Shown piece by piece: positions 35,435-45,339 of a stretch of DNA of 64,000 nt (position 1 is the first letter of the stretch; each line of letters starts with the position of its first letter). The translations under genes were made by a program, and so were the position numbers. Origin of the DNA: Epinephelus fuscoguttatus (lineage: Eukaryota; Chordata; Actinopteri; Perciformes; Serranidae); contig NC_064767.1 of NCBI RefSeq assembly GCF_011397635.1, positions 18,579,037-18,643,036 of the forward strand, given 5' to 3'. The notes beneath the pieces are model-generated. The model was given only the letters and a program-made list of their open reading frames with translations. It was not told where the DNA came from and ran no database searches.

Positions 35435-35850
35435 CATAGCCACACTGGCACCGTGGCTATATGGATGGTGATGTCAGTCTGTCGGTCAGTAAGTCCATCC
35501 CTTTGGTTCAGTCTGAAATATCACAGCAGGTACTGGGTGAATTATTATTAAATTTGGCACAGACATTTCTAGTGTCCAGTGGAATGAATTTAAACAACTG
35601 TGGTGATCCCTTAATTTTTTGTTTGGCACCATCAACAGGTCAGATTCTTAATGTCTTATTAATGACCAAATACCTGCAAACATAATGATATTCCCATCAG
35701 CCTTAGCTTGCTTTGTGTATTGTGCTAATTCCCAAATGTCAGTATGTTAACATGCTAAACTAAGATGATGAATATGCACAGTCCTGCATTTAGATATTGT
35801 CATTATTGGCATGTCAGCATGCTAAAGTTAGCATTAAGACATACTATTTT
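35435..35850 (+). repeat. Interspersed repeat copy in the 3' flank of receptor C
   Basis: This is a high-copy teleost repeat with phrases such as GGTGATGTCAGTCTGTCGGT, TGATCCCTTAATTTTTTG and GTCAGCATGCTAAAGTTAGC. It matches the copy at 29290-29615. It has no coding capacity and its class is not known to me. Confidence 0.5.
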
Positions 35851-36198
35851 GTTATAATATTGCGCCCTGACCTTTGACCCTCTTGCTCATACATGTGTTA
35901 CCTTGGAGATAAAAGAAAACGGCATTCACAGACCTCGGCAGAGACGCAGGTCAAACCAGAGAGCTTTGATCTTGTTGCTTTTCAATATATGTAGTTTAAA
36001 TTTTTATGTAATAACTGCGTACAGTGTAGATTCTAACATGCAATATCATAATCACAACAGTAAACCTGTATATGCATTTCTCTGTCTTTATTTCCATAGT
36101 TATGGCCTGTTGTTGTTGGTTATCTTTATGATGATTTTGTTAACTTAAAAAAATAATATTACTATTACTATTATTATTATTAGTGGTAGTAGTAGTAG

Positions 36199-37010
36199 AC
36201 TGGTCATCTGTCACTTGTATTCGCTGTCATCTGGCACTGGGGCACTGTCAATGAGCTGTCAATGAGCTCCAGTCGCCAAGATTTAATATCCAATTAGCAG
36301 TCAGAAGGAGAATTGGGTGAAAGAGTGGAAGTCGGCTTGGTGGATAGACGGAGCTGGGTGTCATCTTCATAGCCGTGGAATTGAATACCAAATTTTTTGA
36401 AGATTTGGCCAAGAGGTAGAGAATAGATAATAAATAATAAATAAAAGAGGACCTAAGACAGAGCCCTGAGGAACACCACTAGTAACTGCAGAAGAGTTAG
36501 ATTTGAAATTTCTGATTTGAGCAAAGTGAGTGTGGCCAGAGAGATATGATTTAAATCAGTCAAGAGTAGTGCCAGTGATGCCAATGGTAACTAGTCTCTC
36601 TAGAGGGCTGTTATGTGAAATGGTATCAAAGGCTGCACTTAGATCAAGAAGAAAGAGAATAGTTAAAAGCCCAGAGTCAGCTGCCACTGAGAGATCATTA
36701 GTGATTTCTTACCAAAGCTGTCTCAGTCCTGTGAAAGGAGTGAAAACTAGACTAAAATTGTTCAGACAGACTGTTGTGATTAAGGTGAATGTGGACCTGA
36801 GCTGCCACTGATCTTTCACGTATTTTAGAGAGGAACAGTAAATTTGAAATTGTTCAGAAATTGTTCAAATTGTTAGGATCAAATTATTATTATTATTATT
36901 ATTATTTGGTCATCAGTCACTTGAATTCGCTGTCATCTGTCATCGTGGCTTCTGACAGCTGTCAATGAGCTCAGCTGATGTGATGTATCTCTTGCTGCGC
37001 AGAGGACTGT
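36199..37010 (-). mobile_element. L2-type LINE fragment, copy 1, flanked by direct repeats
   Basis: 36410-36830 matches 39340-39770 closely, and the latter encodes an L2 reverse transcriptase on the minus strand. Phrases shared by both copies include CCCAGAGTCAGCTGCCACTG. The fragment is bounded on both sides by a similar 50-bp sequence (TGGTCATCTGTCACTTGTAT at 36202 and TGGTCATCAGTCACTTGAAT at 36907) next to ATT microsatellites. It lies between receptor C exon 10 and the remnant of its ancestral last exon. Confidence 0.7.
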
Positions 37011-37232
37011 GGGTCAGAATAGCCAGAAAAGAATGCTGCGTAGTGCAAAATGTGACCAGATGCAGTACCACATCCTGGTATTTTTGGCATACTGCATTTG
37101 ATATATTATGTATTAGCACATACTAATTCTTTCTTGGACATTCTAAGTAGTATGTATGGGTACTGAAATGCAAAGTAAGTCTGATTTAGTGTTGATTTAG
37201 ATTTTTTTTAACTGTTATTCTTTTCTTCTGTT

Positions 37233-37290
37233 CTGCAACAGGTTTAAGCAAAAGATGAGGATGTAACATATAGCAGCTCAGCAACAACAA
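37233..37290 (+). pseudogene. Remnant of the ancestral last ITIM exon of receptor C
   Basis: After an intact CAACAG acceptor the sequence GTTTAAGCAAAAGATGAGGA aligns with the last exon of receptor B (GTTGAAGCAGAAGATAAGGA). The second codon GAA has become TAA. The tyrosine motif is still readable downstream as VTYSSS instead of VAYSTL. The LINE and repeats now separate it from exon 10 by 1.85 kb. Confidence 0.65.
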
Positions 37291-37713
37291 AACCTGTAAA
37301 TGTTACCAAATGTTGCCCCTACCCCACATCTTATCTGTCTATCACTGGACTCTTTTTTTCTAGATGATTGTGTTGTCATCTGTTCTGTGGTTCTACAGTA
37401 GCTTCTTTTTTGTTTTGAGGATTTACACCTTTTTTCTCATCATCTTCTGCATGGCTGCAGAATATTTGACACAAAAACCCCTTACCAAAAACTATAATGA
37501 TGATATAATCCATCTTACAATCCTTCTTAAGCTGAAGAGGGTCCAAAAGTGTTGACAGAAATGATCCTACCCTCTCATAGAGGTTAAAAGCATCTTTAGA
37601 CGCTCCAGAACTTGCAAGAAGTTTTTTTGTCTGTACTTGTATCATGAACACTGATGCTGTTTGTTAAGTGCTGATGTAAAATGACTGCTGCTGTTTAAAT
37701 TATGAAACAAGAA

Positions 37714-37719
37714 AATAAA
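37714..37719 (+). terminator. Candidate polyadenylation signal downstream of receptor C
   Basis: AATAAA following the degenerate last exon. It is probably the ancestral gene end. A transcript stopping at exon 10 would need a nearer site, and none was clear. Confidence 0.35.
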
Positions 37720-38349
37720 GTTAAACTGTATACACACAAATCAGTTCAACAATTGATGTGTCAGTTTCTGTTGTCGCCGCTCTCCTCTTTGATTCATAGT
37801 GTGTTTGCCACTCTTATAAGTTTGATATAGAAATGATGACATTTACAACCGATGATCTGCACATTCATTAAGATTATAGGAATGATTACTACTTCATTTT
37901 GCCTTGAATATGTGCTTAACAGTGACATCTACCCCAAACAGCAGGTACAGCAATCCAAGTTGAATTTGCAAATTTAAAATCAATGTTTTATATGGACACA
38001 TGTACATACAACTTTTAATAGTGCAGAGATGTCATAGTGTGTAATAGTAGACTCAAACTTCATATGTCATAAATGGTGTTATAAACTCAAATACTGTCTG
38101 TGGTACATACAGTGGTAGATGTTATATTAATGTTATCAAAGCAAGTCTATCACATCATATACAATGAGTGATTTTGCACTTTGGGCTGCTAATGTAAAAA
38201 TGTGCAGAGTCATTTTTGGCAAATAAAGCCTGCTGTAGTGGGCTCGGTTTTAAGACTTTAGTGGTGACATGGGTATCATATTAAGCTAATTAAATCTGAT
38301 CTGGTCTAATAAAATGCTGTATTGTGTTTTTTTAAAATAATATTTGGTT

Positions 38350-38415
38350 TGCATCTTCATCAGACTAAAGAGGAAGTAAAATGTAGCAATGTCTGCCACA
38401 TAAAAAAGCAGTAGC
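38350..38415 (+). pseudogene. Orphan ITIM exon with Tyr changed to Cys (upstream of D)
   Basis: TTCATCAG followed by ACTAAAGAGGAAGTAAAATG aligns with the ITIM exons of receptor C (GCCAAAGAGGAAGTAACGTA). The motif reads VKCSNV, so the signalling tyrosine codon TAC has become TGT. No Ig or transmembrane exons belong to it. It is a leftover of a lost receptor copy. Confidence 0.65.
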
Positions 38416-38536
38416 CCCATATCACTAGCACCCCAACTTGTATTACACAATCTAAGTACCAAAAATGACACGTAACAGCATGTAAAATCAGGAAATAAGA
38501 AACCAGCCTGTCGTCTTTCGCTGCTCACTCTCCATC

Positions 38537-39060
38537 ATGTCTGTTCATCTGCATTTTCTTCTCATCCTCACTGGACTAACAGGTCAGTCATAAGGGTCTT
38601 ATTAGAACCTAAAATGTGGGGTTTTAATGCATCTAATTTTTTAATATTAGTTGTCATACCCTTTCTATTATGAACACCTACAACAGGCACATTCTAAAGG
38701 AAACATAAACATCAAAATCCCGCATATTTTTTCTTGTTGCAGGGATTAACAGCATAACTACAGTCAGTAAAGTGTCAGTGAAGGCTGGAGCCTCAGTCAT
38801 TATCCCATGTCTGTACGACAAACGATACATAAACCATGTGAAAGGTTTGTGTAAAGGATATCATTGGTCCTCCTGCTCGTATGTGGTTAAAACAAACTGT
38901 TGAAATTTAGGAAAGTTTTCAATCTCTGAGGACAAAAGCCGAAGAATCTTCACTGTGACAATTAAAGATGTGACATATAAGGACACTGATTACTGGTGTG
39001 CTGTGGAGATAGATGGAGGGTCAGATATCAGAAAGAATTTTCAGCTGTCAGTCACCAGAG
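38537..39060 (+). pseudogene. Receptor D: truncated CD300/pIgR-like pseudogene
   Basis: The signal exon (38537-38582, MSVHLHFLLILTGLTG) and first V-domain exon (38743-39060) are present with good splice sites, and closely resemble the equivalent exons of receptor B. The V exon has an in-frame TGA at 38901-38903, where B has CGA (the codon pair CGT CGA became TGT TGA). Directly after its donor the sequence passes into an L2 LINE at about 39095. No second V, stalk, transmembrane or tail exons follow before the next gene. It cannot encode a membrane receptor. A short secreted single-domain fragment of about 65 residues is the most it could make. Confidence 0.85.
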
Positions 39061-39094
39061 GTAAGAGCCCTCAAAGCATCTTTATGCACATTAC

Positions 39095-39809
39095 TGATGT
39101 GGGCCTCAAAGGACAATGTGCTGTCCAGGATGACACCCAGACTCTTAACCTGAGTGGAAGGACAGACTTTGGAGTTGCATGTGGTCAGAGAGAAACGGTT
39201 TGGTTTAGCCAAAGTAGATTCAGGCTCTACAAGGAGAACCTCTGTTTTATCACTGCTAAGTTTGAGGAAGTTGTACGAGAGACAAGGTTTGATATCCAGT
39301 AAGCAGTCAGAAAGGGAATTGGGTGGTCTGAAGATTTGGCCAAGAGTTAGAGGGTAAATAATCAATAAAAGAGGACCTAGGACAGAGCCCTGAGGAACAC
39401 CACTAGTGACTGGAAAAGAGTTGAATTGGAAATTTCTGATTTGACCAAAGTGAGTGTGGCCAGAGAGATATGATTTAAACCAGTCAAGAGCAGTGCCAGT
39501 GATACCAATGGTAACTGGTCTCTCTAGAGGGGTGTTATGTGAAATGGTATCAAAGGCTACACTTAGATCAAGAAGAAAGAGAATAGTTAAAAGCCCAGAG
39601 TCAGCTGCCACTGAGAGATCATCAGTGATTTTTACCAAAGCTGTCTCAGTCCTGTGAAAGGAGTGAAAACTAGACGAAAATTGTTCAGACAGATTGTTGT
39701 GATTAAGGTGAGAGTGGACCTGAGCTGCCACTGATCTTTCACGTATTTTAGAGAGAAACGGTAAATTTGAAATTGTTCAGAAATTGTTCAAGTTTTTAGG
39801 ACCAAATTA

Positions 39810-39847
<38 letters not shown>

Positions 39848-39998
39848 GTTATTGTTATTATTATTATTCGACTGGTCATCAGTCACTTGAATTCACTGTC
39901 ATCTGTCACTGTGGCTTCTGACAGCTGTCAATGAGCTGTTACCAAGCTGTTTGCGGCTCAGTCAATGTGATGTATCTCTTGCTGCGCAGAGGATTGTG
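39095..39998 (-). mobile_element. L2-type LINE reverse transcriptase fragment, copy 2
   Basis: The minus strand encodes 227 open codons with RT motifs [42 protein letters not shown] and, farther on, VKSLGVILDSTLSF. The catalytic YADD block between LGQIF and LSYNFLKLSSDKTEVLL is deleted. An ATT microsatellite (39800-39868) and the same 130-bp flank seen at 36905-37010 follow on the high-coordinate side. The LINE replaces the missing exons of receptor D. Confidence 0.8.
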
Positions 39999-40039
39999 CA
40001 CTGCTTCATTTTGCGTTGATTATGAATAATCTTGTTTGC

Positions 40040-40105
40040 AGCTTCATCAGACTAAAGAGGAAGTAAAGTGCAGCAATGTTTTCATTCATTTTTCATCAAA
40101 AAGAG
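40040..40105 (+). pseudogene. Orphan ITIM exon with Tyr changed to Cys (upstream of E)
   Basis: GCTTCATCAG is followed by ACTAAAGAGGAAGTAAAGTG, a near copy of the orphan exon at 38350. The motif reads VKCSNV with TGC in place of TAC. The following AGTAGCCCCATATCACTA-like text is shared too, so this is a duplicated block rather than an independent decay. Confidence 0.65.
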
Positions 40106-40218
40106 GTAGCCCCATATCACTAACACGCTAACACGTACGGTGAGTACACTTAAACAGCATATAAAATCAGGAAATAAGAAATCAGTCTGTCATTGTCTTT
40201 CGCTGCTCACTCGCCATC

Positions 40219-42595
40219 ATGCCTGCAATCAGCCTGCATTTTCTTCTCATCCTCACTGGACTAACAGGTCAGTCATAAGGGTCTTATTACAACCTAAAAT
40301 ATGGAGTTTTAATGCATCTAATTCTTTGAATATAAGGTGTAATACCCTTCACTTTGTATTTCAAATATGAAGTACTGTAATGACCTTATATGTAAAAACA
40401 ACTAATATAAACAATATGCAGGTCATATGAAGATAAATTATTGTTAGTGAATATAACCAATAAAATGCTATTTTTGTTCTTGTTGCAGGAGTTCACAGTG
40501 TAACTACAATCAGTAAAGTGTCAGTGAAAGCTGGAGCCTCAGTCATTATCCCATGTCTGTACGACAAACGATACATAAACCATGTGAAAGGTTTGTGTAA
40601 AGGATATTACTGGGACTTCTGCTCATATGTAGTTCAAACAAACCAAGGAAATTCAAGGGTTTCAATCTCTGATGACAAAAGCCAAAGAATCTTCACTGTG
40701 ACTATTAAAGATCTGACGGCTGAGGACACTGATTACTGGTGTGCTGTGAAGATTGATGCAGGGCCCGATGCCAGTGTGTATTTTCACCTGTCAGTCACCA
40801 GAGGTAAGAACCCTCAAAGCATCTTTATGCTCAAATTGTTTGTGACATTTTAACAATTAGGTGGGAAAAAAAATCTAAGCAGGATCTCAATGTTTGCTTT
40901 GGAGACTTATTGTTGTCAGGCTTCCCACACTTTTCTATTGAATTTGTTTTCCTTTAAGGCACACCCAGTCTATATGTGGATCATCAGACGATTACAGGAT
41001 TTAAAGGAGGCAAAATAACCATCAGTTGTCACTATAGAAACTCTGGAGAAGCCAAGTGGTGCAGGCTGGGCAGCTCCTGTGTGACAAGTCCATCTGGATC
41101 AATAGATGGAGCAACAGTGACCATCAATGCAAGTGTCCCCAATGTTTTCACTGTGACTATGAGTGGACTGAGTGCACAGAGCAGTGGCTGGTATTTCTGT
41201 GCTAGTGGAGACCTGCAGATGCCAGTACTTGTAACTGTTGATAAGCAACCAACCAGTAAGTACTGAGTATTTATAAATAGTAAACATACATTTGTGAATT
41301 ATAAATATTTCTACAGTAAAATCATTTGTACATTTTTTAACAAGCTGTTCAACCATCTTATCACCTGCATTTGCAGACGTACCACCCACCACAGTTCAGC
41401 ATAGAGAAAGGTCAGAGACCTTTGCATTTGTATGCAACTACTGTACATTGTTGGACTGTTTTAACTAGTCCATTTATCTGTGTGCGTTAAATGTATGTTG
41501 CAGTGTTTCAGTTGACCTAAAGCACTTCATCGTCCCTCTGGGTTTGCTGATCTTCATTGAAGGATTTAGTCTAATGATTTTAGACTATAATGTGGGGCTG
41601 TTTGTTTGTTTGTTTTTTAATTCATTTGCATTGTGTGCTTCAAATTTCAGTCCTCTTGATCACTTAAAGATTTTCAGTATCCGTCTGGCTGTGTTGATCT
41701 TCATTGTAATGGTGACCTCGTTCACCTTGTTTATGTTCAAAAGACACAGTAAGTATGGTGAACTGATGAAACCAATATGTGTAAAAACAAATCTGGTTAT
41801 TCTGACGTATTTAATTTGAAATGAGGACTGCTGTGCGTTATTGTTTTTAAGCACGGAGAAGTCAGTAAAAAATGTTTTTACTGTCTGTCTTTTAGAGCAG
41901 ACCAACAAAGAATCATCAGCCACAACAACTGTAAAATATGAGGAAAAATATGACCGCATTAAACCATAAAAGTAATGAATGTAATCATTGTCATTTGTGT
42001 TACTACAGTTCTATACTGTATCTTTATTGTTATTTTAAGCGGATACAGTAATTAGAGCTCAACCAAGCATCAACCAGCGTCTTTGATCACAAAACTATAA
42101 TGTTTTATTATAAAGACGGTCATGTGGGTGTGGATCTAATTTAATCTAATTTAAAATGTTGCAGTGTTACTGTAAAGTACATTTGTTTTTCAACTTCAAC
42201 ACAGGCTGAAAAGGAAGCAACATACAGTAACACTGAGCACATGGCAAAAACATCAAGGGAGGTAAACATATAAAGTGCTGATACACTGTCTCTAAAGTGG
42301 TGGGGCGTTGGTTCCTTCTGAATAAACCACAAGTGACTTGCAGACGTGTGAAGTTTATAAAAAACACTTTTTTAAAAGTAATTTCCAGCACAGAGTTTTT
42401 ACGGCTACTTGACAGAGACAGCAAACTAGCTCGATGACACAGCCAAACCCAAGACCAGTTGGGAACCACTGTAACACATGATAGGAATGCCAAAACACAA
42501 AGACAACTTTTAATCAAAATTCATCAAAAACATATCATATGTGTCTCTTCTTCTTTACACAGAGGTCTCATGTGGAGAGTGAAGTGGAGCAATAA
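40219..42595 (+). CDS. Receptor E: CD300/pIgR-like protein with degenerate tail
   Basis: Eight exons: 40219-40267, 40489-40803, 40959-41255, 41377-41410, 41651-41748, 41896-41930, 42205-42261, 42563-42595. They sum to 918 nt, giving 305 aa. It has a signal peptide (MPAISLHFLLILTGLTG), two V domains (IPCLYD, GLCKGYYWDFC, YWCAVK; ISCHYR, KWCRLGSSC, WYFCAS), a short stalk and a transmembrane helix (LAVLIFIVMVTSFTLFMF). The tail has only ATYSNT, which does not fit the ITIM consensus at -2 or +3. The last exon ends at TAA exactly where C encodes the ITIM tyrosine. A decayed earlier transmembrane exon lies at 41504-41560. The extracellular part looks functional. Inhibitory signalling is probably lost. 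A young pseudogene is possible. Confidence 0.75.
41504..41560 (+). pseudogene. Decayed duplicate transmembrane exon in receptor E
   Basis: After a TTGCAG acceptor the sequence encodes SVDLKHFIVPLGLLIFI, matching the start of receptor C's transmembrane exon. It then breaks into unrelated sequence before the helix is complete and before any donor. The intact transmembrane exon used by E lies 147 bp downstream and is a diverged copy. Confidence 0.65.
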
Positions 42596-43082
42596 AGTTC
42601 TGTCGTTAAAGCCTCAAACAAAGGGTAAATATTAAGATACCTGAACCAAGTCTGACACTTGTCACGTAATGCGGTTCCGTATTTTTTGCACCAGTTTTCC
42701 TTTACTCTTTCTTCCTCATTTGAATTTCCCCTTGTTCTCCAACAGGTTGATGAAAGACAAGTTGTTCTTTTTTCTTTGTGCCATGCATTTGTATCCAGCT
42801 GCAAGACATTACAAGGAGGCTGATTGTTTTACAAGGGCATAGATGGACAAATCTTTAAGCTTATCTGCAGTACATTTGTATTGGGTTTACTGCTCTACTT
42901 ATTAGGCATAAATTCACAATAATACAATCCTGATTTCTATTTTCAGAATGTTTATAAAGCCATGCTGTAGCCTATTGTATTTTATCTCTGTTTTTTAATG
43001 TATATACTCTTAATTCCTTTGAAAGTCACTGAACATTTATATTGCATGTTAGCAGAATATGAAGTGGTCTTAAATGTCACTG

Positions 43083-43088
43083 AATAAA
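43083..43088 (+). terminator. Candidate polyadenylation signal of receptor E
   Basis: AATAAA about 490 nt past the receptor E stop. Confidence 0.4.
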
Positions 43089-43479
43089 GACAAATTTGCA
43101 TCATGGAACACAAAATTATTTTATTCCACCAGCTTTGTGAAGCTGCAGACATTATCAGTGCATTGTCATGAGAGGGAGGAAGATGATGATAAAACCTTAT
43201 TTTTGTTACAACTGGTGAGAGACAGACCACATTTTGTATATTAGACTACATAACTTCTCTTATTGTGGCTACTGCTACATGTCAGTAGCATGGATAGCTG
43301 CTCTTGTCTTTTGAAACTTTGGGTCCATTCTAGTGGTGGTGTAGTGGTGCAGGAATGAGAAATAAAACCCAGAAACAAGTCAACATTTTAGCACTGCCCA
43401 TTCCCTTGTTTTGAAGTCAACTGATTGTTTTAATGGGTTTTTGGTTAGATGTCTGACATGAGGTCTGTGGTTAATGCAA

Positions 43480-44010
43480 GCTTAAAATGCTTGAAGCCCT
43501 TACTACTTAGCTGTTCCCAGGACTGTACTCTTCTGGACAGATGTTGCACCTGGAATCTGCTGGAGCCACTCTCCTAGTTTGGGGGTCACAGCCCTGAGTG
43601 CTGTCGCTCGGGATTGCTACATCTATCACCACTGCCTTCTTCTGTTGATTGTCAATCAACATGATGTGCGGTTGGTTAGCCATCACCAGTTTGTCAGTCT
43701 GGTTCTGGAAGTCCCACAGGATCTTAGCTCAGCCGTTCTCAACCACCTTAGAAGGTGTCATTCATTCTGACCTTGGGACTTCCAGCCCAAACTCTGTGCA
43801 GATGTTCCTGTACACTATGCCAGCCACTTGGTTAAGGCGTTCCATGTACGCTGGTCCTGCCTGCATCTTACACCCTGCTACTATGTGCTGAACTGTCTCA
43901 GGAGCATCTTTGCACAGCCTGCACTTGGGGTCCTGTCTGCTGTGGTAGACCCCTGCTTCTGTTGATCTTGTAAGTGCCTGTTTTTGTGCTGCCAATATTA
44001 GTGCTTCTGT
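43480..44010 (-). mobile_element. Non-LTR retrotransposon fragment with CCHC finger (R2-like C terminus)
   Basis: The minus-strand open frame at 43995-43762 reads AGVYHSRQDPKCRLCKDAPE and then TVQHIVAGCKMQAG. This is a C-x2-C...H-x4-C finger of the type found near the C terminus of R2/R4-like LINE proteins, before their restriction-like endonuclease. Degraded coding sequence continues to about 43480. No reverse transcriptase domain is present. The clade assignment is from memory of similar fish proteins. Confidence 0.65.
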
Positions 44011-44420
44011 GCTGTGTTACAGTTCAGCCTTTTCCATATATTGAGCCTTATGTGTGTAGATATTTGTTGTTGTTATTTACTGGAAAGCAGCAAGCTGCTC
44101 AGAAAAAGCTGATTAAAGCTATTTCAAGAGAGATCTAAAGTCAGGTATGATAGGCTACGCAGTCATTATTTTGTGCTTTAAAGTATTACCCCACAAAACA
44201 AATAAATGCACAATATATGGCTCCTTACAGTGGCACAGCTATTGGGCTTTTTAGTGTAATAGTGGCAGAAACCGGCTTCCATACTTTCTTGCAATTGTGC
44301 ACACTAAAGTCTTTTTGCACCCCCAATAATCCTTTATTGATCTTAGCAAATACAAACAAACTTCAAGTCCGATAGCTCAGGTAATATCTGTCTGAGGTTA
44401 AGCCAAGAAGTATATTGCAT

Positions 44421-44653
44421 ATGAAATGAAGGAAATCTGACAAAAATACTATTACTATTACCACCACTAATAATAATAATAATAATAATAAATAATTAAA
44501 TAAAATTAAAAAATAAAACTATATATAAATAACAAAAGAAAAAAACAGGGCTATCTCAAATTAATTTGAAAAAATCTATAAATGAAAACAGTTTAAGAGC
44601 TTTCTTTTTCCTTCATTATGAAATGAAGGAAATCTAACAAAATAATAATAGTA

Positions 44654-44699
<46 letters not shown>

Positions 44700-45015
44700 A
44701 TACGTTAATAAATAAATAAATAAATTAAAAAAATAAAAATATATATAAATAACACAAAAGAACAAAACAGGGATATCTCAGATTAATTCTAAAAAATCTA
44801 TTAATGAAAACAGTTTAAGAGCTTTTTTGTATTTTCCTTCATTATGAAATGAAGGAAATCGGGAAAAAATAATAAAAATGTATAATAATAATGAATAATT
44901 AAATAAAATTGAAAAAAATAAAAGATATATAAATGACACAAAAGAAAAAAACAGGGCTATCTCAAATTAATTTGAAAAAAGTCTATTAATGAAAACAGTT
45001 CAAGAGCTTTCTTGT
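44421..45015. repeat. Three tandem AT-rich units (about 170-226 bp) with nested TAA microsatellites
   Basis: The phrase ATGAAATGAAGGAAATC starts units at 44421, 44618 and 44844. Each unit continues with a TAA-type microsatellite, a TAAATAAA-rich stretch, ATATATAAAT, ACAGGG(C/A)TATCTCA and AAAACAGTT(T/C)AAGAGC. The middle unit is longest because its TAA run is expanded (about 44640-44698). No coding capacity. Confidence 0.85.
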
Positions 45016-45189
45016 ATTTATCAAGTTTCAGTAACCTACTACAGAGTTTTAACTCATTCTTCCAGTGGTTCAGACAGGGTTTAGTCTTAAAGTATTTTCA
45101 TTCATGAATGAAAAACTTACCCAGTAATAAAACAATATTAAGGACAAAGTCCACATCCTTGTTTTTAACGCCAACACTCCGCAGTCTAG

Positions 45190-45330
45190 GGTGACATATC
45201 ATTTTTTTTTTTTTTTTTTTAGAAACTTTATTTGCAAAAGTCAACATATAAATAACATTTAGAGCCAGGAGTAAATAACAAAAAACAAGGCATACATATG
45301 AAACAATAATTAAAAAACAAAAATCATCCT
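45190..45330 (-). mobile_element. Retroposed 3' end with poly(A) tail
   Basis: Read on the minus strand, CAAATAAAGTTTCT runs into 18 A residues. This is a polyadenylation signal correctly spaced before a genomic poly(A) tail, so it looks like the 3' end of a retrocopied RNA (LINE or processed transcript). About 130 bp of AT-rich body precedes it. The source is not recognised and no target duplication was resolved. Confidence 0.45.
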
Positions 45331-45339
45331 AACCTGTGA

